Source: Hemerocallis citrina (Eukaryota; Streptophyta; Magnoliopsida; Asparagales; Asphodelaceae). Taken from it: a stretch of 64,000 nucleotides of DNA. Location of the stretch: contig CM030366.1 of NCBI GenBank assembly GCA_017893485.1, positions 202,301,173 to 202,365,172 of the forward strand. Reading direction: 5' to 3'. Under the pieces are notes generated by a model. It was given only the letters and a program-made list of their open reading frames with translations. It had not been told where the DNA came from and searched no databases. A program made the position numbers and the translations under genes. Shown here piece by piece: positions 32,599 through 43,606 of this stretch; position 1 is the stretch's first letter; each line of letters starts with the position of its first letter.

Positions 32599-35500
32599 TC
32601 AGCAAATATCAATAAAATCACAAATTCCAAGTTCTCGTCTTAAATTAATGAAAGTATCTTCTTTAAGGGGCTTGGTAAATATATCTGCTACTTGTTTATC
32701 AGTAGAGATAAAGTCTAAAGATATATCTCCTTTTAAAACATGATCACGTAGAAAATAATGTCGAATATCAATATGTTTCGTACGTGAATGTTGAATCGGA
32801 TTTTTAGATAAATTAATTGCACTGGTATTATCACACATAATAGAGGGTTTCTCAAATGAAATACCATAATCTAATAAGGTTTGTTTCATCCATAAAATTT
32901 GTGCACAAGCCAAACTTGCAGCGATATACTCAGCTTCTGTAGTTGATAGGGATACGGAGTTTTGCTTTTTACTGCACCAAGATACTAGGGAATGTCCCAA
33001 AAAGTGACATGTTCCACTAGTACTCTTGCGATCAGTTTTGCTTCCAGCAAAATCGGCATCGCTATAAGACAAAAGTTGAAAATTATCGGTGCGTGGATAA
33101 AATAAACCATATTCAGATGTGCCTTTAATATATCTTAAAATTCGTTTCACTGCTTTTAAATGAGACTCTTTAGGACTAGATTGATATCTAGCACATAAAC
33201 ATACGCTGAACATAATATCTGGTCTACTTGCAGTAATATATAAGAGTGAACCAATCATACCTCGATAGAGTTTTTGATCAACACTCTTACCTAATAAGTC
33301 TTTGTCAAGAGTAGTAGTAGTAGCCATAGGTGTGGATTTACTACTAGTACTATCCATGTTAAAACGTTTGAGTAATTCCTTTGCATATTTGCCTTGATTG
33401 ATAAATATGCCATTTGAGGACTGTTTAATTTGAAGTCCAAGAAAATAATTGAGTTCACCCATGTGACTCATCTCAAATTCATTTTTCATGGTATTAGCAA
33501 ATTCTTGACATAGATTATTATTAGTAGAACAAAAAATTATATCATCAGCATATATTTGTATGATTAAGATATCATTCTTAACTCTTTTGACAAACAAAGT
33601 AGTGTCTACTTTACCTATTTCAAATCCTGTTTCTAAAAGAAAAGTTTTTAAACGATCATACCAAGCACGAGGTGCTTGTTTAAGACCGTATAAAGCCTTT
33701 TTCAATTTATAAACATGATCTGGAAATTGTTCATGTTCAAAACCTGGTGGTTGTTTAGCATAAACATTTTCCTTAATAAACCCATTAAGAAAAGCACTTT
33801 TCACATCCATTTGATAAAGTATAAAATTCATAAAACAAGCAAAAGATAATAAAATACGAATAGATTCTAGTCTAGCAACAGGAGCATATGTTTCATCAAA
33901 ATCTATACCTTCTTCTTGATTATATCCTTGAGCAACTAATCTAGCCTTGTTCCTTACAACTTGTCCTGATTCATCTAACTTATTTTTGAATACCCATTTG
34001 GTACCAATGATAGTCTGATCAGGAGGTCTAGGAACTAAATCCCATACATCATTCCTTATAAATTGGTTTAGTTCATCTTGCATGGCATTCATCCAATATT
34101 CATTCTCACAAGCTTCTTGTATATTTTTCGGTTCAAAATCCGACAAGAATGTTGTATGAGAGATCATATTAATATGTGAACGTGTCTGAATACCATGAGA
34201 GATGTCACCAATTATTAAGCCATGAGGATGATCTTTAACTTCAACAAATGACTTTGGTAAAGTTGAAGATATCATAATCGGATCAGTCGACTTGACTTGT
34301 TCTTCAGTCGACTGCTTTACGTCAGTCGACTGGTTGAGCTTATCAGTCGACTTATCAGACAGATTAGTTTGCTCTAAGGATTTAATCACATTATCTAAAG
34401 GTGATAAATCAGTTTCATCATCTTTATTTAAGGTTGATGAAGGTAAGGATTCATCGAATGTAACATGCATTGATTCATCAATAGTCATTGTAGACTTATT
34501 GAAAATTCTATATGCTTTACTTCTATTTGAGTATCCTAAAAAGATACTCTCATTAGATCTAGGATCAAATTTGTCTAAATTATCTTTTGTGTTTAGAATA
34601 AAACACTTGCAACCAAATGTCTTAAAGTAAGAGACTTTAGGAATTTTATTAAAAAATAACTCGTAACAAGTCTTCTTTAGTTTAGGTCTTAGAAGAATTA
34701 TATTTAAAACATAACAAGCTGTAGCAACAGCTTCAGCCCAAAAATACTTTGGTAGATTGCTTTCAACCAGCATAGTACGTGCGCATTCTTGCAAAGTCCT
34801 ATTTTTCCTTTCAACCACTCCATTTTGTGGTGAAGCTCTAGGAAATGCAAATGAATGTGTTATACCATTCTTGTTGCAATATTCTGTAAATGTTTCATTT
34901 TCAAATTCTCCACAATGATCACTTCTAATAGTGACTATTGTTAGAGATCTTTGATTTTGAACACGTTTACAAAAATATGCAAATTCCTCAAAAGCATCAT
35001 TTTTATGTTTTAAAAAGAATGTCCAGGTGAATCTTGAAAAATCATCTACTAAAACAAACACATATCTACTTTTATTTAAAGAAGCAACTCTAGTAGGGCC
35101 AAATAAATCCATATGAATTAATTCAAGTGGCCTACTAGTAGAGATTACGTCTTTTGTTTTAAAAGTGGATTTGATTTGTTTTCCTAGTTGACATGCATGA
35201 CATAACTTATCCTTTTTAAAAGATAGTTTTGGCAGTCCTTTAACTAGGTTATATTTAGATAATTTTGAGAGATTTTTCATGTTCACATGTTCAAATCTTC
35301 TATGCCATAACCAAGATTCATTGTTAGAGGCTATTAAACAAAAATCATTTGAAAGATCAATTGCATTCAAACACAATTCATAAATATTATTTTTACGAAA
35401 ACCTTGAAAAACAACATTTTGCATAGTAGAATTATAAATCAAGCATGCATCTTTTTCAAAAACTATTTTATACCCTTTATCACATAATTGACTAATGCTT

Positions 35501-35718
35501 AAAAGATTATGCTTTAAACCATTAACCAATAGCACATTTTCTATAATTGGGTTAGATATTTTACCGACCATGCCAATACCGATGACTTTGCCTTTGTTGT
35601 TATCTCCAAAGGTGACGGTTCCTCCATCTATACTTTGAATGGTGGATAGTAGGTTGGCATGCCCTGTCATGTGTTTTGAACAGCCGCTGTCTAATATCCA
35701 GCGTTCTTTCTTGGGTAC
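32599..35718 (-). CDS. pol: SIRE pol: protease, integrase, reverse transcriptase, RNase H
   Basis: About 1,040 codons open without a stop. The reading starts just inside [20 protein letters not shown], the aspartic protease active site (DSG). It continues with the zinc-binding HRRFEHVN...CHACQLG and the integrase core ([17 protein letters not shown] and NGVVERKNR supply D, D and E). Reverse transcriptase follows ([33 protein letters not shown], and catalytic IYADDIIF), then RNase H ([30 protein letters not shown]). Length and domain order are those of Ty1/copia. The C in SDHCGEF replaces a usual Gly. A linker between integrase and reverse transcriptase carries four GTCGAC motifs, read as repeated Lys/Gln-Ser-Thr. 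There is no in-frame ATG before the protease, and a stop precedes GTACCC at 35,718. Expression needs a join to gag by splicing or readthrough. Confidence 0.93.
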   Translation of the reverse strand, partial: VPKKERWILDSGCSKHMTGHANLLSTIQSIDGGTVTFGDNNKGKVIGIGMVGKISNPIIENVLLVNGLKHNLLSISQLCDKGYKIVFEKDACLIYNSTMQNVVFQGFRKNNIYELCLNAIDLSNDFCLIASNNESWLWHRRFEHVNMKNLSKLSKYNLVKGLPKLSFKKDKLCHACQLGKQIKSTFKTKDVISTSRPLELIHMDLFGPTRVASLNKSRYVFVLVDDFSRFTWTFFLKHKNDAFEEFAYFCKRVQNQRSLTIVTIRSDHCGEFENETFTEYCNKNGITHSFAFPRASPQNGVVERKNRTLQECARTMLVESNLPKYFWAEAVATACYVLNIILLRPKLKKTCYELFFNKIPKVSYFKTFGCKCFILNTKDNLDKFDPRSNESIFLGYSNRSKAYRIFNKSTMTIDESMHVTFDESLPSSTLNKDDETDLSPLDNVIKSLEQTNLSDKSTDKLNQSTDVKQSTEEQVKSTDPIMISSTLPKSFVEVKDHPHGLIIGDISHGIQTRSHINMISHTTFLSDFEPKNIQEACENEYWMNAMQDELNQFIRNDVWDLVPRPPDQTIIGTKWVFKNKLDESGQVVRNKARLVAQGYNQEEGIDFDETYAPVARLESIRILLSFACFMNFILYQMDVKSAFLNGFIKENVYAKQPPGFEHEQFPDHVYKLKKALYGLKQAPRAWYDRLKTFLLETGFEIGKVDTTLFVKRVKNDILIIQIYADDIIFCSTNNNLCQEFANTMKNEFEMSHMGELNYFLGLQIKQSSNGIFINQGKYAKELLKRFNMDSTSSKSTPMATTTTLDKDLLGKSVDQKLYRGMIGSLLYITASRPDIMFSVCLCARYQSSPKESHLKAVKRILRYIKGTSEYGLFYPRTDNFQLLSYSDADFAGSKTDRKSTSGTCHFLGHSLVSWCSKKQNSVSLSTTEAEYIAASLACAQILWMKQTLLDYGISFEKPSIMCDNTSAINLSKNPIQHSRTKHIDIRHYFLRDHVLKGDISLDFISTDKQVADIFTKPLKEDTFINLRRELGICDFIDIC

Positions 35719-35903
35719 CTATAAAAAGTTTAAGGTAAATATGGTACCATTTTTATTGGGTCCAAAACACATTAGTTTGGGGGAAACCAAACCCATGAAG
35801 AGTTTGATCTTCCTCCATAAGCAAGAATATAATAAGTAGAATTACATACATTTAATATATATGAGTTAATATAAGCAATTCTATCATTCTGATTCAGACT
35901 GAC
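35719..35903 (-). other. Candidate gag-pol intron (185 nt, or 131 nt from 35,849)
   Basis: The minus strand ends TTTTTATAG before GTACCCAAG, a good splice acceptor. Upstream, CCA/GTCAGT (35,903) and AAT/GTATGT (35,849) are possible donors. Either donor joined to this acceptor keeps the gag frame and fuses it to the protease in phase 0, giving [17 protein letters not shown] in the first case. Without splicing, gag ends at 35,772 and several stops separate it from pol. This is a prediction only. Confidence 0.4.
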
Positions 35904-37589
35904 TGGAACCCATACTAATTTGTTCTGTCCAGTCGACTTATCAGTGTCCTTCAGTCGACTGTTGGTGTACATCAGTCGACTGGTAGATACACTAGGTCGA
36001 CTTATAAGAGGTTTTGATCTCATCGAATAAGATCCACTTTCTCTGGACAGGCGACTGGTTGTATGGTTCAGTCGACTTAACCGAATGTTAGTTTTGCTTT
36101 TATCACTGAAATTAACAACCTTTGGCTTTGCAAAGAAATCATACAACTTGTGTGTAACACTAGAAATAGATGCTGACTTATTTTTACTAGTGTTTACTAC
36201 AGGAGATTCTTTTACAGAAGATTTTTTAAAACCAAGTCCAAATTTTTGACTAGATGTAACTTGATGATGAAGCATATCATTTAAATTCTCTTTGCCTTTG
36301 TTAAACTTAGATACGTTCTTTGAAATCTCTTCATAATTCTTTTTGAGAGTTTCAAGATCAGTATCTAAACTTGCAATGCGAGAATTTAAGAATTTTACTT
36401 CCTTATCAAGGTTAAGATTTTCTTGATTAACTGTTTGATTCACTTTCTCAAGATTCTTAATTCTAATCTTTTCTTTCTTCAATTCTTGGAATATTTCATT
36501 AAAAGCATCAAGAAGATCTTCGGAATCATAATCATTACTTACATGCTCTTGTGCAGCCATGAAACAAACATTTGCCACTTCGTTATTTTCATCCATTTCT
36601 TCTTCGGAAGATGAATCACTATCATCCCATGTAGCTTGATAAGCCTTCTTGTTTTTGGCAAATTTGTTCTTTGGATATTTGTCCTTCTTGAAGTTGGATG
36701 ATTTTCCCTTGTTCTTTGCATTTTCTAAGGGACAATCCTTCTTCATGTGACCTATTTTATTGCACCTGAAACATGTAGGAGGGTCATTAGAATCTTTAAC
36801 TTTAGAATGAAACTTACCCTTCTTTAAGAACTTCTTGAATCTCCGAGTGAACATTGCTATTTCTTCTTCATCTTCTTCTTCATCTTCTGAATCTGTCATG
36901 GCTTTAAAAGCCAATGATTTCTTCTTTGCTTGGTGTGATTCTGTATCTTTCTTTCGATCTTCAAGTTGGACCTCATATGCCATGAGATTGCCAACAAGAT
37001 TCTCGAGAGTAAGTGTTGACAAGTCATTCGCTTCCTCTATTGCTGTGGTCTTCTTCTCCCATTCTGGAGTGAGTGCACGCAAGACTTTTCTGACCATCTC
37101 TGCTTGAGTATAAATCTTTCCAAGTGCCACTAGAGAGTTTGTGATGTCTGTGAATCTGGTAATCATCTCAGACACAGTCTCATTGTCCTTCATTCTGAAC
37201 ATCTCAAACCTGTGGACAAGAACAGAAATTTTAGACTCTTTTACTTTATTCGTTCCTTCATGTGTTACCTCGAGTGTATGCCAAATTTGATGTGCGGTTG
37301 TAGCATTTGATACACGGTTGAATTCTTCCTTTGTAAGTGCACAAAATAAGGCATTCATTGCTTTGGCATTGTTCATAGTCTGATTCTTTTCATCATCATT
37401 CCATTGTGCATATGGAATGGTAGGAGCAGTGTATTCCGTCTCTGTCATTTGCCATATCTCATAGTTGATTGATTGGAGATAGATTCGCATTCGGCACTTC
37501 CAATAATTGTAGTTCGTCCCATCAAATAGTGGTGGCCGTTGTGTAGATTGGCCTTCATGGTACTGATTTGTATTTGAAGTAGTTGCCAT
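35772..37589 (-). CDS. gag: SIRE gag (nucleocapsid polyprotein)
   Basis: About 605 codons from MATTSNTNQYHEGQSTQRPP, whose ATG lies 13 bases after the primer site. An upstream ATG inside the LTR gives 18 extra codons and is less likely. The N-terminus (PPLFDGTNYNYWKCRMRIYL) and the following helical region (SKISVLVHRFEMFRMKDNET, MVRKVLRALTPEW) are the copia gag/UBN2 region. A CCHC zinc knuckle, CFRCNKIGHMKKDC, lies near residue 270-285. An acidic stretch and a long coiled-coil-like segment (NLEKVNQTVNQENLNLDKEV, DTDLETLKKNYEEIS) follow. The C-terminal third is Ser/Arg-rich and encodes six GTCGAC motifs in different frames. Gag coats the RNA in virus-like particles. No stop before the end. Confidence 0.9.
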   Translation of the reverse strand: MATTSNTNQYHEGQSTQRPPLFDGTNYNYWKCRMRIYLQSINYEIWQMTETEYTAPTIPYAQWNDDEKNQTMNNAKAMNALFCALTKEEFNRVSNATTAHQIWHTLEVTHEGTNKVKESKISVLVHRFEMFRMKDNETVSEMITRFTDITNSLVALGKIYTQAEMVRKVLRALTPEWEKKTTAIEEANDLSTLTLENLVGNLMAYEVQLEDRKKDTESHQAKKKSLAFKAMTDSEDEEEDEEEIAMFTRRFKKFLKKGKFHSKVKDSNDPPTCFRCNKIGHMKKDCPLENAKNKGKSSNFKKDKYPKNKFAKNKKAYQATWDDSDSSSEEEMDENNEVANVCFMAAQEHVSNDYDSEDLLDAFNEIFQELKKEKIRIKNLEKVNQTVNQENLNLDKEVKFLNSRIASLDTDLETLKKNYEEISKNVSKFNKGKENLNDMLHHQVTSSQKFGLGFKKSSVKESPVVNTSKNKSASISSVTHKLYDFFAKPKVVNFSDKSKTNIRLSRLNHTTSRLSRESGSYSMRSKPLISRPSVSTSRLMYTNSRLKDTDKSTGQNKLVWVPVSLNQNDRIAYINSYILNVCNSTYYILAYGGRSNSSWVWFPPN

Positions 37590-37602
37590 AGCTTGTAACC
37601 TT

Positions 37603-37614
37603 GCTCTGATACCA
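37603..37614 (-). other. SIRE primer-binding site (initiator tRNA-Met type)
   Basis: Minus strand TGGTATCAGAGC, two bases from the 5' LTR. Confidence 0.92.
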
Positions 37615-37616
37615 AG

Positions 37617-39007
37617 TGTTGGATCCTGTAGGCAAGACAACAAACACTAGAGGGGGGGTGAATAGTGTTTAATAAAAACTGCGGAAATTTTTCTCGGTGC
37701 AGTCGACTGAGTTTTGGACCAGTCGACTGATAAGTCAAAAATAATTGAAAATAACAACTCTGTGCAGTCGACTGATGGATGAAACAGACGACTGAAAGCA
37801 CAATGAAATTACAACTACAAACGGCACTGACCAGTCGACTGATGGTGCAATGAGTCGACTGTCCAGAATCTTTTTGCAGAATTAAAATAAACAAGAATGA
37901 ATGCAAACACAAGATAATCAATCACAGAGTACACAAGATATATCCTGGTTCGGTCCTCCCGACCTACATCCAGTCCCCAAGCAACCCACTTGAGATTTCC
38001 ACTATTCTTGAAAAAATTACAAGAATACCCTACGGCGTTACGACAACAACCTTGTCTAACCCGTAGTCCTTTCTCTCAACCAGAGAAAGCAGACCCACTC
38101 TACAACCAAGAGTGAAAAGACACCGACTCTACAACCAAGAGTCAAAAACACTCTCCAACCGAGAGCAAGAGTACAAGAATACTTTACAGTCAACCTATAG
38201 CCTTGTTGGTGTATATGTGTTGATGCACGTGGCTAACAAAATAGGTCGACTTCTATACTCAGTCCAGAGCGAAATCAATGCTATACTGGACTGAATGTAG
38301 AGAACCAAAGTGTATGAACTTGAAAGCTTTGTTTCTCACAGAAAATCACTTAAAATGTTTTTCACAAGAATGCTCGAGTGTATGAAAATCATGTAGATCT
38401 TTTCAGTGAGATCTGAAACTCTATTTAAAGAGTTTGATCTCCTGAACGTTGGGAAAAACAGTTACTCAACTGTCAACCAACGGATCTGAGCTTTTGAGTT
38501 TGAAAAAATTCGATTTTGAAAAACAGAAAACGGTCAAAAGCTCTCGAACAGTCGACTGGGTTGCCATATGAGTCGACTGATCAGAGTTTGAATAATTTTA
38601 AACAGTTTTGTACTATCAGTCGACTGGCAGAAGCTTAAGTCGACTGGTACTTAAAAGTTAAAATTCTTCAAACTGTTTTGACTTCTTTTTGGGGGTTTTT
38701 AAGAGACACACATTATGAAATTTTGAGTGTGTGTGTGTGTGACAAGGCTTTACATCAGACTAAGACTCAACAGAAACTAAAATACAATGTTTACAAGACA
38801 CAACAATATAACACATTTGAGCTTGAAGTCTTGAGTCTTGAGTCTTGAATTGAGTCTTGATCCTTGTCTTGAAGTCTTCATCTGTTATCCTTTTGAGCTT
38901 GTTCATTTGTTCAGCTAGAATTGTCTTTGGTCTGTGCACTGCAATGTTAGTTGTATAACATAGACACATGTTGCACTATGTTGTGATCATCAAAATCAAG
39001 AATCAAC
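37617..39007 (-). repeat. SIRE 5' LTR of the complete unit (1.39 kb), shared with the tandem partner
   Basis: Near-identical to 29,120-30,512, with the same ends and the same GTCGAC pairs. For the partial copy to its right it is at the same time the 3' LTR. Confidence 0.92.
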
Positions 39008-39531
39008 ATTCTCCCCCTTTTTGATGATGACAACATAATAGCTGATAAACAGATAATATACAAGCATAGTGATGAAATGCTCCCCCTTATAAAAACACAA
39101 TATGCATACACAAAATAGATGTTATTATAAGGAATGTATATGCATACACAAAATAGATGTTATTATAAGGAATGTATCAGTCGACTTAACAATAGATCAG
39201 GCGACTGAACAGACGAAAAACATAACAGATGCAGTAGTTAGCAGCAGTCGACTGTATCCCTTGGGGAAGTCGACTGACCAGAGATATTTTAATAACCAGA
39301 ACAATGTTACAATGTTAACAATTCAAAACAAAAATAACACATAACACAGATAGACAAAATGTAACTCAGATAGACAAAATGTGACTCAGATATTTCTCTC
39401 CCCCTTTGGAATCATCAAAAAGGCACAAAGTAACAAGCGTTTGCATTAAAGAGAAAACAATGATAAAGTCTAATACATAAAAACAAATGCATTAAAAAGA
39501 AGATTACATAATAAAAAGAAATAAAAAATCT
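39008..39531 (-). other. Polypurine tract and ORF3-LTR spacer of the partial SIRE copy
   Basis: Copy of 30,513-31,035 with the same polypurine tract (39,008-39,021), 38-bp tandem duplication and GTCGAC pairs. Confidence 0.85.
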
Positions 39532-40547
39532 TCAATCTTCTTCATCGGAGTCTTCATCATCATCTTGAGAAGGAAGATAAAATTGAGAGGTGAAGAGATG
39601 AGTTAGGTTGTCTAGTTTGGAGTCGAGGGTATGGAGTTGGGTATCTACAGAGACTGAGTGATTCATTAGGTAGGAAACACAGTCATACAAGGTACGAGGG
39701 TCATCATAATTGGCTTGAAGAATAGGTGGATCATCAGATGTAGAAGGTTGAGAGGGTCTAGGTCTAGAAGTAGAACCTAAGGGAGCTTGGGAGAGTGGAG
39801 GAGACCTAGGGGGTGATCGAGTAGGAGCATCAAGGAGTTTCATACGTGCCAAACTAGCACGATCGAAACACTCATAACGAGTAACAACATTTGTCTCCGA
39901 ATCTAGATCAACACCAAAAGCTATAAAGACTCTAGTAAGAAAACCTCCAAAAGGTAGAAAATGATAGTGGTCTTGATTAAGCTTAGAAAAAATAAGTTGA
40001 CCCCAATTAACAGCAATTCTACCAAAAATTGCATATATAGCTTTTTGTAGTTCAATAGAATATTGGTCATAACTACCCTTTTTAGGAAGGATGTTATAGG
40101 CTAATATTCTACCTACAAGCTTAGCAATTGGTTTGATATTTTTGCTTGTCATTGGAGGGCCATGATTGGGTAGGAAAATTTTAGATAAAATAGAAGCATC
40201 ATCTAAAAGAATTTCATCAAGAGGTAATCCTACATCATCAATACCTAACATCTCATTAATCCTAGTCGGTGTGAGTGTCATTTTCATATTTTTCACAGAC
40301 GACTGGATTAAGACATCCCCATTTGGTTTTTGCACAATTCTCATATTTGTGTAAAACAAATAAATGAGTTGGGGATAGTAATTAGGTTGGTTTGATAATG
40401 AGAGAAAGTCATAAAGACTGCAATTTTGAAATAGTGGAATGAGATTAAAACGGTCTTGGTCATCAAAATTTACAAATCTTTCAGCGAAGATTGTAATGGT
40501 TCAAAAAAGATACCAACGATCAATAAGATCGGGACTCAAGAGATATT
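39532..40547 (-). pseudogene. Truncated second copy of SIRE ORF3
   Basis: Nearly identical to the ORF3 at 31,036-32,112, but the first ~20 codons are lost at the junction at 40,547. A TGC to TGA change near 40,501 stops the frame. The open part starts at a Met at 40,359 (about 275 codons). A few amino-acid changes (Arg/Lys, Arg/Gln, His/Tyr) separate the copies. Confidence 0.9.
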
Positions 40548-40920
40548 ATTGAACCCTAAAATCCAGTTACTATTATACTTGACCCAAAACCACTCTTATT
40601 GGACCCTAAACCGCTAACTCAATACCTTAATTGAACCCTATAAATACAACCCTAGTACAAACCTTAAAAATTGCACAATTTTAAAACTCTAGCCGCTTAT
40701 TTTCTCTCCCCTCTCCTCATTCCTCTTGTTTCTCTTTCCCATTGCTGAGTAGTTCCCGCCCAAACCCATTTTTCCGTCGTCTTCCCCAGCCACCCTCCGG
40801 CGACACCATCGCCCTCTGTCGCGCCACCCTCGTCGGCGCACCACCACATCCTCGAAACCCCCTCCTCCTCTGGTTCTCATCGACAACAGCCTAGATCCCC
40901 GTTCATCTTCTCCGACCACA

Positions 40921-43606
40921 TGTAGAACCCCGTATTTTCAAATATTATTTTAATTATTTGAAAATGAATTTAAGTAATTTTTGAGGATTTAAATAAATAT
41001 TTTCTAAGAAAGTTATCTGTTGTACACGTGCAAAACACGTGCAAATGACTTTTGAGAAGTTTGAAAAATTAAGTTCTCTTTACGAAAAATCGTTATTTAT
41101 TATTTGAAGATTATTTAGTATTTTTCCAGATTTTTCTGAAATTAAATGGGTACTATTTGCAATTTTTGAGAAAAGAAGAACTTATTTGCAAAATTGACAT
41201 TTGTTTGGGTTAAAACGCAAAAGTGGCATTCTGGACGTTTTGAGCAGTATTGGCATTGAGGTTTAAGTTATATTTCACTATTAAATCCTGGCTTAAATGA
41301 TATTTGATGAAATTTCAAGACTAATCTATATATATATGTAAATTATATTTTGGGAGAGGATTATTTTGCAAATTGGGTGAAAACCCTAATATTTTAATCC
41401 GGCATATATATAAGGGATTTTCCTATTCCCAGCCGTCATTTAGAATATCCAGATTATTGAGATTCTTTGAGGAACAAGAAGAGGATTTTTGGATCTAGCA
41501 AAAGGAGAAGCTTTTGTGGATTTTCTCCAAGAACAATGTGAGTGGTTTGTTTGTTTTGTCTTGTTTGTTTGTTTGATTGATGAATGCCATGAGACCTTTG
41601 TTTCACTTGTTTATGATCGTTATGCTATTAATTTGTTAGTCCCATTGTATATATGATATGGATTCTTTATTTGATATGGATGATTAGAACTTTTAATTGA
41701 TATTTGGACCATGATGAGAAAAGATGTAGATTTGTTGAGGATATGCGGATTTATGAGATCATGTTGTTAGAAAGCAAATTAAGAACTGATTATGTTGTGA
41801 TCAGATATTTAACATCTGAATCTAGTGATTGCAAACCAATCTTGTTTATGTGTTGAGGACGACATTTAGTTTTGTTGAGAAGACCCTAATGGGAGAATTA
41901 AGAATTGAGATCATGAGAACATGAGATTTGAGTGTTTGATTAATTGAGGAATGTATCCATGATGGAGATTATTGAGAGATGGCTATTGGCCTGGATACAA
42001 TTAATTTTTATGATCAGTGAATCCTTAGAAAACCCCTGGTTGATTTGTGTTCGGACCTATTGTTGGGAACCTGTAGCCGACAGTCGACTGGACCATGCAG
42101 CAGTCGACTGGCACGAGCCTGTTGTGAATTTTTAGTCTTTGAGGTTTGTTCGGGACAGTCGACCTAGACTGTGGTCAGTCGACTGGTCCTCTGCTTATGA
42201 TTTTGTTCAGTTCTTTCGGGACGGTCGACTGATAACTTATCCAGTCGACTGATCTTTCCTTAGTTTATTTTTTAGAAATGTTGGATCATGCCCTCTGGAC
42301 AGTCGACTAATCTGATGTGCAGTCGACTGGTCCTGAAGGATCTTTGTATTTGAATTGAGATATTTTGTTTAGTGTTTGATTTTGAGACATTTGTTCAGTA
42401 CTTGATGTTGAGATAATTGTTCAGTATTGATTTTGAGATGTTCAGTTAAGAACATGATTTTGAGATATTTTGTTGAGCCACTTGTTAAGTGGTAATTTGT
42501 TCAGATATTTGTTTTTGAGTCTCTAGAGGTAAGTGACCCTAGTATACCGGTGTTTGTTCAGTTGTTTGTTGAGGCCCATCGAGGCAAATTTTCAGTTATT
42601 CAGACTTTTAGTTCGGTAGGGTGCACTACTCTAGGAGATTTGTTCAGCAACCCAAACTAATAAGGACAGGCATTAGTAGTGTTATGACGAATGAGAACTT
42701 GAGTTATGCACCTCAGTATGGCTTTTGATGTAGGATTAATCTCCTGAATTATCCAAGTAGTTAACTTGAGATGTGTGATTTATCTCCGGAATTATCCAGG
42801 TAGTTAACCTGAGATGTGAGGTATTTCTCCGGAATTATCCAAGTAATTATCTTGAGATGTGGGATTGAACTACGGAATGATCGGAGTCGAGGCGACGCTT
42901 TTGGGGTATTCCTGTGATTATGAGTCTATGTTTAGATGTGGGATGATCTCCTGAATTATCCAGGAAAAATACCTGTGATGTGGGATCAATCTCCGGAATG
43001 ATCAAGCATGGGCAAATTATCATAGTTTATCTTCATCTCTTAGTAGTCATCGTTGTCAGCATGTAGTCATGATGTTTTCTTGAATCACTTTTATGCATTT
43101 GGATTTCCTGTTTTTACACACACTTGGCTTTCGGTTTTGGTATCACCCCTTATTCTTTCGTTGTACTTCATACTTTAGTGTTTGATTAATATTTGTTGGA
43201 TATTATGTTTTAAGTTCATTTATGTTATTTGTTTTGATTAGTCGCCACTCACACCATTTTTATGGCTGACCCCTTTAGTTTGGGGGTTAGGGTTCAACTC
43301 TAGCCTCACTTGTTGCAGGTTACTGCTTAGACTGGAGGTTGGAGGCTTGAGTGGGCATTTTGAGATAGTTGGATTATTTAGCGTTTGTTGTAAAATTGTA
43401 ATGACATATCGAGTTGTTATTGAGTTGTAAATAAAAGATTAATTTGTGTTGAGATGTTTAGACTTCCGCTGTAATTGTAATAATTGTTGTAATAAAGAAG
43501 AAAAATTTTAGTGGTGTTGTTGGTGTTTATTGTTCTATTGAAGCGGATTGCTGGGATTTCGCCACTTATTTTCTAAGCTCTCATATTAGAAATTTGGGGC
43601 GCTACA
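40921..43606 (+). mobile_element. Solo LTR, family A copy 1 (2.69 kb)
   Basis: Starts TGTAGAACCCCG and ends GGGGCGCTACA with a 5-bp target duplication CCACA on both sides (40,916-40,920, 43,607-43,611). A TATA-like CATATATATAAGGG near 41,403 and GAACAATGTGAGTGG, like a leader with a splice donor, follow at 41,530. Four CAGTCGACTG pairs, all exactly 20 bp apart, lie at 42,082-42,330. Repeats of ATCTCCGGAATTATCCAGG lie at 42,730-43,000. No coding frame. Confidence 0.88.

Larger units (their letters stand above)
29120..40547 (-). mobile_element. SIRE-lineage Ty1/copia retrotransposon plus ORF3 end of a second copy in tandem
   Basis: Read on the minus strand from the right: a truncated ORF3 and polypurine tract of one copy, an LTR (39,007-37,617), primer site, gag, pol, ORF3, polypurine tract and a second LTR (30,512-29,120). 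The unit between the LTRs is complete, with long open frames and nearly identical LTRs, so it is young and might be autonomous. The upstream partial copy shares the middle LTR, as after unequal exchange between tandem elements. The right side is cut at 40,547 inside ORF3. Family assignment rests on the gag/pol motifs and the extra ORF after pol. Confidence 0.9.

Noticed and set aside
37603..37614. tRNA-Met gene
   Set aside because: Only the 12-base complement of the tRNA 3' end is present, as a primer-binding site. No cloverleaf. The same holds at 6,266 and 28,602.
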